Assembly (NCBI RefSeq): GCF_004124275.1
Contig: NZ_CP027218.1
Span: 484,001-548,000 of the forward strand
Direction of reading: 5' to 3'
DNA from: Pseudomonas sp. DTU12.3
GTDB taxonomy: Bacteria > Pseudomonadota > Gammaproteobacteria > Pseudomonadales > Pseudomonadaceae
DNA: 64,000 nt
Part shown: piece by piece, positions 1 to 9,199 of the stretch
How positions within the stretch are numbered: position 1 is the stretch's first letter
How the letters are laid out: the number at the start of each line of letters is the position of its first letter
Program-made: the position numbers and the translations under genes
The notes under the pieces: generated by a model
What the model saw: only the letters and a program-made list of their open reading frames with translations
The model's database searches: none
What the model was told of the DNA's origin: nothing

Positions 1-1030
<1,030 letters not shown>

Positions 1031-1034
<4 letters not shown>

Positions 1035-2629
1035 GCGTGTCTCCAGCGGGTCGCGCGAATTTCCAGGCGTTGGCCAATGAGGTTGAGCAGGGCGCCGGTG
1101 AGGCCGACGAAGAGCATGCCGGCCATGATCAGATCCATGCGCAGCAGTTGTTGTGCGCCGATCATCTGGCTGCCGATGCCGCCATTCGACGGCATGAAAT
1201 ATTCAGCGCCGATGGTGCCGAGCCAGGCGTAGATCAGACTCAGCCTGAGGCCGGCGAAAATCCCCGGCGCGGCGCCCGGCAGCACCAGGCGACGCAAGCG
1301 CTGGCCGAGGCTGAGGCGCAGGACTTGCGCGGCTTCGTTCAGTTGCGGTGAGAGATTGGCAACGCTGCGTTGTGTGGCGATGAACAGCGGGAAGAACGCG
1401 GCGAGGGCGACGAACACCCACTTCGCCAATTCGCCCAGACCGAACCAGGCGGTGAGCAACGGCACCCAGGCGAAAATCGCGATCTGGCGGATGGCGGCGA
1501 GGGTCGGACCGAGCAGGCGTTCACTGGTGCGCGAAAGCCCCAGCAGCAAGCCGAGGGCGAAACCGAACCCGCCACCCAGCAGCAAACCGCCGAGGGTGCG
1601 ACCGAGGCTTAGCGCCATGCCACTGATCAACGTGCCGTCGAGCAAACCGTCCCACGCAGTGATCAACACGGCCAGCGGGCTGACCAAAATGTTGTTATCG
1701 ACCCACTGCTGATCGTTCGCCAGTTGCCACAACGCCAGCAAGCCCAGCGGCAACAACCACGGTTGCAGGCGCTGCCAGCCTTGATAGCGCGGGCCTCGCC
1801 GAATCTCGGCAGTGGCGGGATGTGGCCAGTGCACCAGTTTGCGGTCCAGCAGCCCGATGCCGCGATCCATCGCCACGCCGATCACACCGATGACCACGAT
1901 GCACACGAAGACGATGTCGAGCATGAACAGCTGGCGCGCCCAGACCATCAGGTAACCGATGCCTTCGCTGGAAGCGAGCAGCTCGACCGCCAGCAACGAC
2001 GTCCAGCCGGCTGCCAGCGCCAGACGCACGCCAGCCATGAACGCGGGAAGGGCGGCGGGCAATACCAATCGACGAATCAGCAGATGCGGCGGCAGGCGCA
2101 AGACGGCGGCAGCCTCGCGCAGTTTCGGCTGTGCGTCGCGCACGCCAACCAGTGTGTGCAGGGTCACGGGGACGACGATGGCTTTGATCAGCACCACCAG
2201 TTTCAACACTTCGCCGATGCCGAAAAACACCATGAACAGCGGGATCCACGCCAGCGTCGGGATTTGCGACAGACCGGCGAACGTCGGGAAGATCAGACGT
2301 TCCAGACGTCGACTGAAACCCAGCGCCGCACCGAGTAACGCACCGGCGCAAACCCCTGCGAGCAAGCCCCAGAACAACCGCTGCAGGCTGATCCACAAAT
2401 GGCTCCACAACTCGCCATGCGCCAGTTCGACGGCGCTGTTCCACACCAGCGACGGCGCCGGCAGGATCTGTTCGCTCATCCATTCGTTGCGCGCTGCCAG
2501 CCACCACAAAACGAACAGGCCGACGGGCAACAGCCATGGCAACAAACGTTGGTTGATGGTCGGTGAAATGCTTCGGCTTTTCAGCGGTGGCGCCGGCAGC
2601 GGCAAACTGAGCAGAGATTGACGGGCCAT
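1031..2629 (-). CDS. atsB: Sulfate-ester ABC transporter, fused double permease AtsB
   Basis: This 532-residue inner-membrane protein carries two complete permease units in one chain. The two EAA-loop motifs are EAAAVLRLPPHLLIRRLVLP (first half) and EAAQVLRLSLGQRLRRLVLP (second half), each preceded by several hydrophobic segments. Ordinary SsuC/TauC permeases are about 260-280 residues and work as dimers, so this is a covalent dimer. It is first in the minus-strand unit atsB-atsC-atsA and diverges from atsR across a 383-bp promoter region. A GGAGGT ribosome site precedes the ATG. The double-permease architecture is what marks it as AtsB rather than a sulfonate permease. Confidence 0.87.
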
Positions 2630-2670
2630 GGGTGACCTCCGTTGTCGGGTTGGATCGAGATCGAGTCAAG

Positions 2671-2740
2671 ATCAAAAGATCGCAGCCTTCGGCAGGGGAT
2701 TGCGTTGCCCCTGTAGGAGCTGCCGCAGGCTGCGATCTTT
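2671..2740. repeat. REPIN doublet, family A
   Basis: Two inverted REP units of the AAAGATCGCAGCC(T)TCGGCAG / CTGCCGCAGGCTGCGATCTTT type enclose a short spacer upstream of atsB. The family recurs about 11 times in the window. The left unit here is imperfect. Confidence 0.8.
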
Positions 2741-2780
2741 AGCGGTATTAGCTAAAAACAAATAGTTATAACAATATCGA

Positions 2781-2803
2781 TATAGATTCTTTTAAGAGAT
2801 AAG
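2781..2803 (+). promoter_or_regulatory. Candidate sulfur-regulon element upstream of atsR
   Basis: Contains GATTCTTTTAAGAGATAAG reading toward atsR. It shares the 11-mer ATTCTTTTAAG with the element at 9137-9157 (minus strand) and fits the TATTCC-N3/4-AA pattern seen upstream of other sulfur genes. Calling it a CysB/LysR site is inference. It is the weakest match of the set at its first base. Confidence 0.3.
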
Positions 2804-2804
2804 C

Positions 2805-2822
2805 GAGGCCATTTAAGGCCTC
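2805..2822. promoter_or_regulatory. Inverted repeat in the atsB/atsR divergent promoter region
   Basis: GAGGCC and GGCCTC form perfect 6-bp arms around ATTTAA, midway between the divergent atsB and atsR genes. It could be an operator for either side. Apart from this, the candidate element and the REPIN, the 383-bp gap shows AT-rich sequence with two ATGCAT motifs (about 2840 and 2871) and no gene. Confidence 0.25.
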
Positions 2823-3012
2823 CAGACCACACGCATCCAATGCATTCGGAGAATATTTTCCATGCTGTTAATGCATACGCCGCTGCAAGGCCCACTGTTG
2901 CTTGCTTAGCGTTAAAAGCTATAAAAATGTGCATTTATAGTATTTAAGTGAAGGTGGGCATTCAGCCTACTTTCGGCTCCTCAATGCCTGTCGTGATCAA
3001 GGAGCAGCACCC

Positions 3013-4026
3013 ATGAACCTTCCCTTCAAACGTGTTTTCAGTCTGTTTGCCGTTCCTGCACTGGCGGGCCTGCTGGCGTTCACCGTTCACGCCGACGAAC
3101 TCAAGGAAATCAGGATCGCCGTGCCCGACCTGAGCGCCGGCACTCAGCACAGCGGTGGCGGAGTGGTGGACGTGCTGCGTGATCAGCAGATCTTCGAAAA
3201 AGCCTTTGCCGATCAGGGCATCAAGATTCAGTGGAATTTCTTCAAAGGCGCGGGACCGGTGATCAATGAGGCGTTCGCCAATGGTCAGGTTGATCTGGCG
3301 TATCTCGGGGATCTGGCGGCGATCATTGGCAAGTCCAACGGCCTCGATACGCGGCTGCTCAGTGCCGGTGCGCGTGGGGTGAAGCAGTATCTGGGCGTGG
3401 TGCCGGGTTCCGGGATCAAGACCTTGCAGGATCTGAAGGGCAAGCGTGTGGCGATCTTCAAGGGCACCGCGACCCAATTGTCGTTTGACGCAGCGCTGGC
3501 CAGTCAGGGCTTGAGCGAGAAGGATCTGAAGGTGATCAACCTCGACTTCACCGGCGCGACCGCTGCACTGGCGGCGAAGCAGATCGATGCGTCTTGGGGC
3601 AGTTCAGGGTTGGCGGCATTGCAGATCAAGGGCCTGGCCGAGTTGCCGTTGAACACCAAGGATTTGGGCGGGGCCGGCAGTGTGCAGTCGGTGTTGGTGG
3701 GCAGCGGCAAGTTTGTTGATGGGCATCCGGATGCGGTGGCAAAGTTGTTAAAAGCGCAGCAGCAGGCAGTGGAGTGGCTGACGCAGGACAGCAACAAGGA
3801 TGCCTATGTCCAGCTGGTTTCGGGGCTGGCGAGTTATCCGCCGGTGATCCTGACGCAGGATTTGCAGGATCAGAAGCTGAGCGAGGTATTCCCGTCGACG
3901 CTGGATCCAGCGTTCCTTGGCAGCTTGCAGGACAAGGTCGATCTGGCGGCGCAGCAGAAGCTGATTCGCAAGCCGTTCAAGGTCAACGAATGGGTGGCGC
4001 CTGAGTTGGCAGCGGCCAAGCTCTAA
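3013..4026 (+). CDS. atsR: Sulfate-ester ABC transporter substrate-binding protein AtsR
   Basis: This is a periplasmic binding protein of the SsuA/NMT1 class, 337 residues. The N-terminus (MNLPFKRVFSLFAVPALAGL, cleavage after HA) is a typical signal peptide. Family-like segments include the N-terminal strand IRIAVPDLSA and LGDLAAIIGKSNG. The ATG follows an AAGGAG ribosome site. It diverges from atsB-atsC and, as in P. putida, shares a locus with atsK, here with a LysR gene inserted between them on the opposite strand. It likely delivers alkyl or aryl sulfate esters to AtsBC. The ligand cannot be read from sequence. Confidence 0.85.
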   Translation: MNLPFKRVFSLFAVPALAGLLAFTVHADELKEIRIAVPDLSAGTQHSGGGVVDVLRDQQIFEKAFADQGIKIQWNFFKGAGPVINEAFANGQVDLAYLGDLAAIIGKSNGLDTRLLSAGARGVKQYLGVVPGSGIKTLQDLKGKRVAIFKGTATQLSFDAALASQGLSEKDLKVINLDFTGATAALAAKQIDASWGSSGLAALQIKGLAELPLNTKDLGGAGSVQSVLVGSGKFVDGHPDAVAKLLKAQQQAVEWLTQDSNKDAYVQLVSGLASYPPVILTQDLQDQKLSEVFPSTLDPAFLGSLQDKVDLAAQQKLIRKPFKVNEWVAPELAAAKL

Positions 4027-4030
4027 AAGC

Positions 4031-4102
4031 AAAAGATCGCAGCCTGCGGCAGCTCCTACATCGATCCAGGTAGGAGCTGCCGCAGGCTGCGATCTTTTGA
4101 TC
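4031..4102. repeat. REPIN doublet, family A
   Basis: A near-perfect inverted pair (GATCGCAGCCTGCGGCAGCTC and its complement) lies between the convergent 3' ends of atsR and the LysR gene. It ends 1-2 bp from the LysR stop codon. Confidence 0.9.
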
Positions 4103-4103
4103 T

Positions 4104-5024
4104 TTAAACAGCGACGCTGACTTCCTGCCGATCCACCGCCACCAATGTCTCGATCAGCGCCCGCGCCGCCGGCGACAACCTGAACCCGGTACGGCTGACA
4201 ATCCCGCAACGCGCATTCATGCTCTCCAGGTTCTGGGGCAAATTACGCCAGTGCAGCAGCACCAGCGAACCCTTGGCAATGTCCTCGACAAACGCTTCTT
4301 CCGTGCCCACGCCAATCGCATTCGATTGCAGCACAACTTTTACCAGCGCAGGAAAATGTTCGGTCTCGATGGTCGGGGAAAAATCGATGCGTCCACTGAG
4401 GTTCGCCAGCAATTTGCGAATGCCCGGCGGGATCCGCGTGGTCGCCAACGGGTAGTCGAACATGTCGTTGGTCGACAAGCTTTCCTTGGCCAATAACGGA
4501 TGCCCCGGCCGGCAGAAGAACACGCCACGCTTGGGCGTCAGTGCCTGGGTCTGGAAGTTCGGATCGGACTCGAAATGGCGGATGTCGGCAATGAAGAATT
4601 CGATCTCTTCACGGCTCAACGCGCGGCTGAGTTTTTCCCAGTTGTCCACATGAAAACAGGTGCGCACTTTCGGGTGCGCGTTGATGAATTGCGCCACCGC
4701 GTCCGGCACCAGTTTCACTGCTGGCGCCGGGCCGCAACCGAAGTGCACCTCGCCGGCATCGAGTTTGGTCATCTGCGTCACTTCGGCGCTGAGCAGTGCC
4801 GCGCCTTGCACCAGGCTCAGGGCGTGTTGCAGCACGACCTGGCCTTCCGGCGTGGGGCGCAGATCCTTGTTGCCGCGATCCACCAGCACGCAGCCGAACT
4901 CTTGCTCAAGCCCCTGAATGCTGCGGCTGAACGCCGGTTGAGTGATGCCCATCGCGTCCGCCGCACGGACAAAACTGCGGTGTTCGTTGAGGGCGATGAA
5001 GTAACGCAACTGGCGAAGATCCAT
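4104..5024 (-). CDS. LysR-family regulator of the sulfate-ester cluster (paralog 1)
   Basis: A LysR-type transcriptional regulator of 306 residues if started at MDLRQLRYFIALNE. That start is preferred over the ATG 15 bp upstream because GGAAAAG sits 5-6 nt before it. The winged HTH fills residues 1-60 (AADAMGITQPAFSRSIQGLE) and an effector domain follows. It is a clear paralog of the LysR at 8090-9034: both share FGCGPAPA, EFF(I/V)AD(I/T)RHFE and GIVSR-(T/A)G-(F/Y)RLSP. It is divergent from atsK and convergent with atsR. SftR of P. putida S-313 controls ats genes; which of the two paralogs corresponds to SftR is not decidable here, so no symbol is given. Confidence 0.85.
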   Translation of the reverse strand: MDLRQLRYFIALNEHRSFVRAADAMGITQPAFSRSIQGLEQEFGCVLVDRGNKDLRPTPEGQVVLQHALSLVQGAALLSAEVTQMTKLDAGEVHFGCGPAPAVKLVPDAVAQFINAHPKVRTCFHVDNWEKLSRALSREEIEFFIADIRHFESDPNFQTQALTPKRGVFFCRPGHPLLAKESLSTNDMFDYPLATTRIPPGIRKLLANLSGRIDFSPTIETEHFPALVKVVLQSNAIGVGTEEAFVEDIAKGSLVLLHWRNLPQNLESMNARCGIVSRTGFRLSPAARALIETLVAVDRQEVSVAV

Positions 5025-5095
5025 ATGCTTTTCCGGCATCCTAAAAATAGCTCGAAGGCATTTGCGACGAGGGTTGCTAGAGGTTTTAAATGCAA

Positions 5096-5115
5096 GCTCT
5101 TATTCCGTCAACGAA
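5096..5115 (+). promoter_or_regulatory. Candidate sulfur-regulon element upstream of atsK
   Basis: GCTCTTATTCCGTCAACGAA closely matches GCTTCTTATTCCTTAACGAA at about 15999-16018, upstream of the hydrolase gene. It reads toward atsK, about 90 bp before its ATG. A 7-bp inverted repeat, TATCTAT / ATAGATA, lies just downstream (5125-5157 region). Regulator identity is inferred. Confidence 0.4.
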
Positions 5116-5205
5116 GCATGTGAATATCTATTAGATGTAAATGGAATATAGATAGAGCGTTGTTTCGCTGCCGTCCAACCGTAAGCAGTCGATGAGGGTC
5201 TACCC

Positions 5206-6114
5206 ATGAGCAATGCCGCACTCGCTGTAAAACCCGCTGTCCACGCGCTGGAAATTCATCCGGTGGCCGGTCGTATCGGCGCCGAGATTCGTGGTGTGCA
5301 CTTGTCCGGTGAACTGGACGCCGCCACCGTCGAAGCCATTCAGCAGGCACTGGTGCAATACAAAGTCGTGTTCTTCCGCGAACAGACCCAGCTCGACGAT
5401 CAGCGTCAGGAAGCGTTCGCGCATCTGCTCGGCGAACCTGTGGCGCACCCGACCGTGCCGTCGCGTGAAGGCACCCGCTATCTGCTCGAACTGGACGGCG
5501 CTGAAGGTCAGCGCGCCAACTCCTGGCACACTGACGTGACCTTCGTCGACGCCTATCCGAAAGCCTCGATCCTGCGCTCGGTGGTGGCCCCGGCATTTGG
5601 TGGCGACACTCTGTGGGCCAACACCGCGACCGCGTACAACGGCTTGCCGAGCGAGCTGCGTGAACTGGCTGACAAACTGGTCGCCGTGCACAGCAACGAA
5701 TACGACTACGCCAGCGCCAAGCCTGACGTCTCGGCGGAGAAGCTCGAGCGCTATCGCAAGGTCTTCACCTCGACCGTCTACGAGACCGAGCACCCGGTGG
5801 TGCGTGTGCACCCGATCAGTGGCGAGAAGAGCTTGTTGCTCGGGCATTTCGTCAAACGCATCAAGGGTTATTCGCAGGCAGATTCGGCGCACCTGTTCGG
5901 CTTGCTGCAGAGCCATGTGATTCGCCAGGAAAACACCGTGCGCTGGCGCTGGCAGGCGGGTGATGTGGCGATCTGGGATAACCGCTCGACGCAGCATTAC
6001 GCGATTGATGATTACGGGACTCAGGACCGCGTAGTGCGTCGGGTGACACTCAAGGGGGAAGTCCCGGTTGGGGCGAATGGGCAGCGTAGCCAAACCATTA
6101 AAGGACGTGATTGA
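5206..6114 (+). CDS. atsK: Alkylsulfatase, alpha-ketoglutarate-dependent dioxygenase AtsK
   Basis: This non-haem Fe(II)/alpha-ketoglutarate dioxygenase oxidatively cleaves alkyl sulfate esters to an aldehyde and sulfate. It has 302 residues, against 301 for P. putida AtsK. The iron triad is visible at the expected positions: H108 and D110 in SWHTDV, and H264 in STQHYAID. Arginines 275 and 279 (QDRVVRRV) fit the oxoglutarate-binding positions. A GAGGG ribosome site precedes the ATG. It is distinct from the TauD encoded at 51591-52433, which shares the fold. It is transcribed alone, behind a candidate sulfur-regulon element and divergent from a LysR gene. Confidence 0.9.
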   Translation: MSNAALAVKPAVHALEIHPVAGRIGAEIRGVHLSGELDAATVEAIQQALVQYKVVFFREQTQLDDQRQEAFAHLLGEPVAHPTVPSREGTRYLLELDGAEGQRANSWHTDVTFVDAYPKASILRSVVAPAFGGDTLWANTATAYNGLPSELRELADKLVAVHSNEYDYASAKPDVSAEKLERYRKVFTSTVYETEHPVVRVHPISGEKSLLLGHFVKRIKGYSQADSAHLFGLLQSHVIRQENTVRWRWQAGDVAIWDNRSTQHYAIDDYGTQDRVVRRVTLKGEVPVGANGQRSQTIKGRD

Positions 6115-6120
6115 AGATCA

Positions 6121-6278
6121 AGAGCCCCTCGCCCCAGCCCTCTCCCGGAGGGAGAGGGAGCCGATTGGGGGCTTTTCAAGCCTGAGTTCAACCTTGATAT
6201 TTCAGTTCGGCGTATAGCTAAAAAAACCACTCGGTCAGTCCCCTCTCCCTCCGGGAGAGGGTTAGGGTGAGGGGCTCT
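6121..6278. repeat. MITE-like repeat copy 1 (two end hairpins, ~158 bp)
   Basis: Begins AGAGCCCCTC and ends GAGGGGCTCT, with longer imperfect terminal inverted repeats. The left end folds as CCCTCTCCC/GGGAGAGGG and the right end as CCCTCTCCC/GGGAGAGGG. A ~75-bp interior contains CCTGAGTTCA and CTCGGTCAGTC. Copies lie at 51409-51570 and 55365-55530, and a degenerate one at 18774-18947. It sits exactly between convergent atsK and the sulfatase gene, so it could also act as a bidirectional terminator. Confidence 0.75.
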
Positions 6279-6283
6279 CCCAG

Positions 6284-7909
6284 CTACCAAACCCCAATCT
6301 GAACAACCTTCTCACTCTGCGGCTCACCGTAACGAAACCGCTGCCCACGCAAATCTATCTCCTGATGACTGATCGTCGTCCTCCGCTTCAACCCCCGCAC
6401 CCACTCGAACAAATACCCCGCATGCTCCTCGCGCACCGCTGCGAATTCGGGGTCATCACCCAAATCACGCAGCTCCTGCGGGTCATTGAGCAGATCAAAC
6501 AACTGCGGCCGAAAGCCGTCGTACGCGAGGTATTTCCAACGCTCGCTGCGCACCATGGTCATCCGGCAACGGTCGATCGGCTGACCCAGTCGCTCTCGCG
6601 CCGGCGCCTGAAAGGCGTAGTCGTATTCGCTGATCGCATAGCGGCGCCAGTCCGGGTTTTCACCGCGCAGAAGCGGGATCAAAGAGCGCCCTTCCAGTCG
6701 ATGCGCCGCATCCGGTAATCCCAGCGCTTCAAGGAAGGTCGGCAACGCATCGATGGTTTCCGCCAGCCGATGGTCCACCGTTCCGCGCGTGAGATCCGCC
6801 GCCGCCCGAGGGTCACGCACGATCAACGGCACACCCACCGCCTGCTCCAGCAAGAACTCCTTCTCACCGAGCCAATGATCGCCGAGGAAGTCGCCGTGAT
6901 CGCTGGTAAACACGATCAGCGTGTCATCCCAACGACCATTGCTCTGCAGAAAGTCGAACAGCCGTCCGAGCTGATCATCCACTTGCTTGATCAGACCCAT
7001 GTAGGTGGGGATTACAGTCAATCGTACTGAATCGCGGGAAAAGTTAAGGCTTTCCTCATGCTGGCGAAAGGCAGTGTATACGGGGTGTTTGCTGGCTTTG
7101 GAGGGCGTCGCGCGGACCGCTTCAAGAATCGATTTCGTACTGTACAAAGCGTGGTATGGCGCCGGTACGATGTAGGGCCAGTGCGGTTTGATATAGGAAA
7201 GGTGTAAACACCACGATTTCTCGCCTTGCTCGGTGATGAAGTCGATGGCTCGATTTGTAGTGTAGACAGTCTCTGAGTGTTGCTCGGGAATTCGTGCTGG
7301 CAAATTCGCATGACGCATTTGCCAGCCGCTAAGGATTTCACCGTTTTCGCCTTCGGCGGCGTTGGCCCAGTCGTGCCAAGGGTTTTTGCCGTCGAAACCT
7401 TGTTCGCGCAGGTAATGGGTGTAGGGCGCGGATTCGCGTTTGTCGGCGAACAGCGGATGGTCGGGATAGATTCCGTCGTGGCGCATGTACGGTTCGAAGC
7501 CGACTTCGTTGAGGATTTCCGCTTGTTGGCTATCGGGATTGATCGCCAGCCGTTGCAAGGCATCCACGTTCGCTGTTGCGTGGGTCTTGCCGACCAGTGC
7601 AGTACGGATGCCGTGCGGGCGCAGGTAATCGCCGATGGTCAATTCCTCCAGTGGCAACGGCACGGCGTTCCACGCCACCTGATGGCTGCTGACGTAGCGC
7701 CCGGTGTAGGCCGACATCCGCGACGGGCCGCAAATCGTGCCTTGGGTGTACGCGCGGCTGAAACGTACGCCGGCGGCGGCCAGGCGATCGATGTTCGGTG
7801 TGTGCAAATGCGGGTGGCCGTAGCAGGACAGGTAATCGCGGCGCAGTTGATCGCACATGATGTACAGCACGTTGCGCACGGGGGCTGGCGGGGTGGGCAT
7901 GGGGTTCAC
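6284..7909 (-). CDS. Type-I sulfatase / phosphonate-monoester-hydrolase family enzyme
   Basis: A formylglycine-dependent hydrolase of 541 residues. An early metal site is at MCDQLRRDY (D20). Cys60 in TICGPSRMSAYTGRY is the C-x-P-x-R site converted to formylglycine, and FTSDHGDFLGDH is the second metal motif. Length and the CGPSR form fit the phosphonate-monoester-hydrolase/sulfatase branch better than AtsA. The absence of a signal peptide suggests a cytoplasmic enzyme. It lies downstream of, and in the same direction as, the LysR gene at 8090-9034, with a REPIN between. Context argues for a sulfate-ester substrate, but activity on phosphonate or phosphate esters cannot be excluded. The GTG start is uncertain; an ATG lies 9 bp inside. 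Confidence 0.82.
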   Translation of the reverse strand: MNPMPTPPAPVRNVLYIMCDQLRRDYLSCYGHPHLHTPNIDRLAAAGVRFSRAYTQGTICGPSRMSAYTGRYVSSHQVAWNAVPLPLEELTIGDYLRPHGIRTALVGKTHATANVDALQRLAINPDSQQAEILNEVGFEPYMRHDGIYPDHPLFADKRESAPYTHYLREQGFDGKNPWHDWANAAEGENGEILSGWQMRHANLPARIPEQHSETVYTTNRAIDFITEQGEKSWCLHLSYIKPHWPYIVPAPYHALYSTKSILEAVRATPSKASKHPVYTAFRQHEESLNFSRDSVRLTVIPTYMGLIKQVDDQLGRLFDFLQSNGRWDDTLIVFTSDHGDFLGDHWLGEKEFLLEQAVGVPLIVRDPRAAADLTRGTVDHRLAETIDALPTFLEALGLPDAAHRLEGRSLIPLLRGENPDWRRYAISEYDYAFQAPARERLGQPIDRCRMTMVRSERWKYLAYDGFRPQLFDLLNDPQELRDLGDDPEFAAVREEHAGYLFEWVRGLKRRTTISHQEIDLRGQRFRYGEPQSEKVVQIGVW

Positions 7910-8013
7910 CGGTCAGTGGGACAGGCGAGGGTTTTCGCTTTCGGTGGGGGTGTTCGGCAAGTGCATTTGGGGAATGGGGTTTATGCAGGGGATGCATGGG
8001 GACTGCGCCGGCC

Positions 8014-8081
8014 TCTTCGCGAGCAAGCCCGCTCCCACATTTGAAATGCGTTCCCCTGTGGGAGCGGGCTTGCTCGCGAAG
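8014..8081. repeat. REPIN doublet, family B
   Basis: An inverted pair of CGCGAGCAAGCCCGCTCCCAC / GTGGGAGCGGGCTTGCTCGCG lies between the LysR gene and the sulfatase gene downstream of it. Six doublets of this family are in the window. Confidence 0.9.
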
Positions 8082-8089
8082 GTGTCTGA

Positions 8090-9034
8090 TCAGACGGCAA
8101 GTCTATCCAGTGAACACACCTCCTCATCCACCGCATCAATCGCCTTGATCTGCTCAATCATCGCCTCGGCCAATGGCGACAACCGATACCCCGCGCGGCT
8201 GACAATCCCATAGCGCGTATACAGCTCCTCAAGATCATCCGCCAACCCTTCAATGCGCAAACACACCAGTTCACCCTTGGCCTGATGCAGTGCATCCGAA
8301 TACGCGCCGACAATCCCGATCGCCTCCGAACGCAGCACCACACTCAGTAGGCTGGAGCTGTTTTCACACTCCACATTCGGGGTGAAATCCGGGCGCCCGC
8401 TGAGATCGACAATCACCTTGCGCAAGTTCGGCGGCCGGATGCTCACCGCCAGCGGATAGCTCATCAATTGCTCAGCAGTGATTCGATCAAAAGCCGCCAA
8501 CGGATGCCCGGCACGGCAGCAGAAATGCCACTTGCGCGGCCGCAACCGGTGCGTCAGGTAATCCGGATCGGCTTCAAAATGCCGAGTATCAGCAACGAAG
8601 AATTCAAACTCTTCGCTCAGTAAGCGTTTGCTCAAACTCTGCCAGTCATCGACCTGGAACTGAACGCGCGCTTTTGGATAACGCCCGATGAAGCTGCCAA
8701 TCGCGCGCGGGATCAAACCCGCCGCTGGCGCCGGCCCGCAACCGAAGCGCAGTTCCCCCGCCTCCAGCCCATTGAACTGACTGATCTCGTTGGCCATTTG
8801 CTGCGCGCCACTGACCAGCCGCCGCGCGTGTTCGAGCAGCACCTGGCCCTGTTTGGTTGGCGGCAATTCCTTGCGCCCGCGATCAACCAACTGACAGCCG
8901 ACGCTGTGTTCCAGCGCCTGAATGCTGCGGCTGAACGCCGACTGCGACAGGTTCACCGCCTGCGCGCCTGCGACAAAGCTGCGTTGCTCAGCCAGGGCGA
9001 TGAAGTGACGAAGTTGCCGCAAGTCGATATGCAT
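8090..9034 (-). CDS. LysR-family regulator (paralog 2), divergent from the TonB receptor
   Basis: A LysR-type regulator of 314 residues. The HTH lies at residues 2-62 (AQAVNLSQSAFSRSIQALE). The effector domain shares FGCGPAPAAGLIP and EFFVADTRHFEADP with the LysR at 4104-5024. Its position, divergent from a TonB-dependent receptor gene, matches the reported arrangement of sftR and sftP in P. putida S-313. This makes it the likelier SftR counterpart, but that is from memory of the literature and unverified. A 7-bp-arm palindrome at 9059-9077 in the shared promoter region could be its binding site. Confidence 0.85.
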   Translation of the reverse strand: MHIDLRQLRHFIALAEQRSFVAGAQAVNLSQSAFSRSIQALEHSVGCQLVDRGRKELPPTKQGQVLLEHARRLVSGAQQMANEISQFNGLEAGELRFGCGPAPAAGLIPRAIGSFIGRYPKARVQFQVDDWQSLSKRLLSEEFEFFVADTRHFEADPDYLTHRLRPRKWHFCCRAGHPLAAFDRITAEQLMSYPLAVSIRPPNLRKVIVDLSGRPDFTPNVECENSSSLLSVVLRSEAIGIVGAYSDALHQAKGELVCLRIEGLADDLEELYTRYGIVSRAGYRLSPLAEAMIEQIKAIDAVDEEVCSLDRLAV

Positions 9035-9058
9035 TTTTCACATAAAAAATATCCGGGA

Positions 9059-9077
9059 AATGCATTGGATATGCATT
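9059..9077. promoter_or_regulatory. Palindrome in the LysR / TonB-receptor intergenic region
   Basis: AATGCAT-TGGAT-ATGCATT is a perfect 7-bp inverted repeat, 25 bp from the LysR start. ATGCAT cores also occur twice upstream of atsR (about 2840 and 2871). A LysR-type autoregulatory site is a reasonable inference. Confidence 0.4.
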
Positions 9078-9136
9078 AGGTCCACTCCTTATAAAGGCAA
9101 TCTCTTATGCAGTAAATATTTGTAAATCCATAAATA

Positions 9137-9157
9137 AATAACTTAAAAGAATATGCA
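9137..9157 (-). promoter_or_regulatory. Candidate sulfur-regulon element (LysR / TonB-receptor region)
   Basis: On the plus strand it is AATAACTT-N4-GAATATGCA, the same spacing as at 36555-36573 (TAACTT-N4-GAATATGCA) and 55273-55292 (AATAACTT-N4-GAATGAGC). Read on the minus strand it has the TATTC-N4-AA form and points toward the LysR gene, although the receptor gene to the right starts only 43 bp away. Confidence 0.4.
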
Positions 9158-9199
9158 GCGCTGAAGATGTCTGTGTGTTTTTTGACCAGGAGCCGCGCC

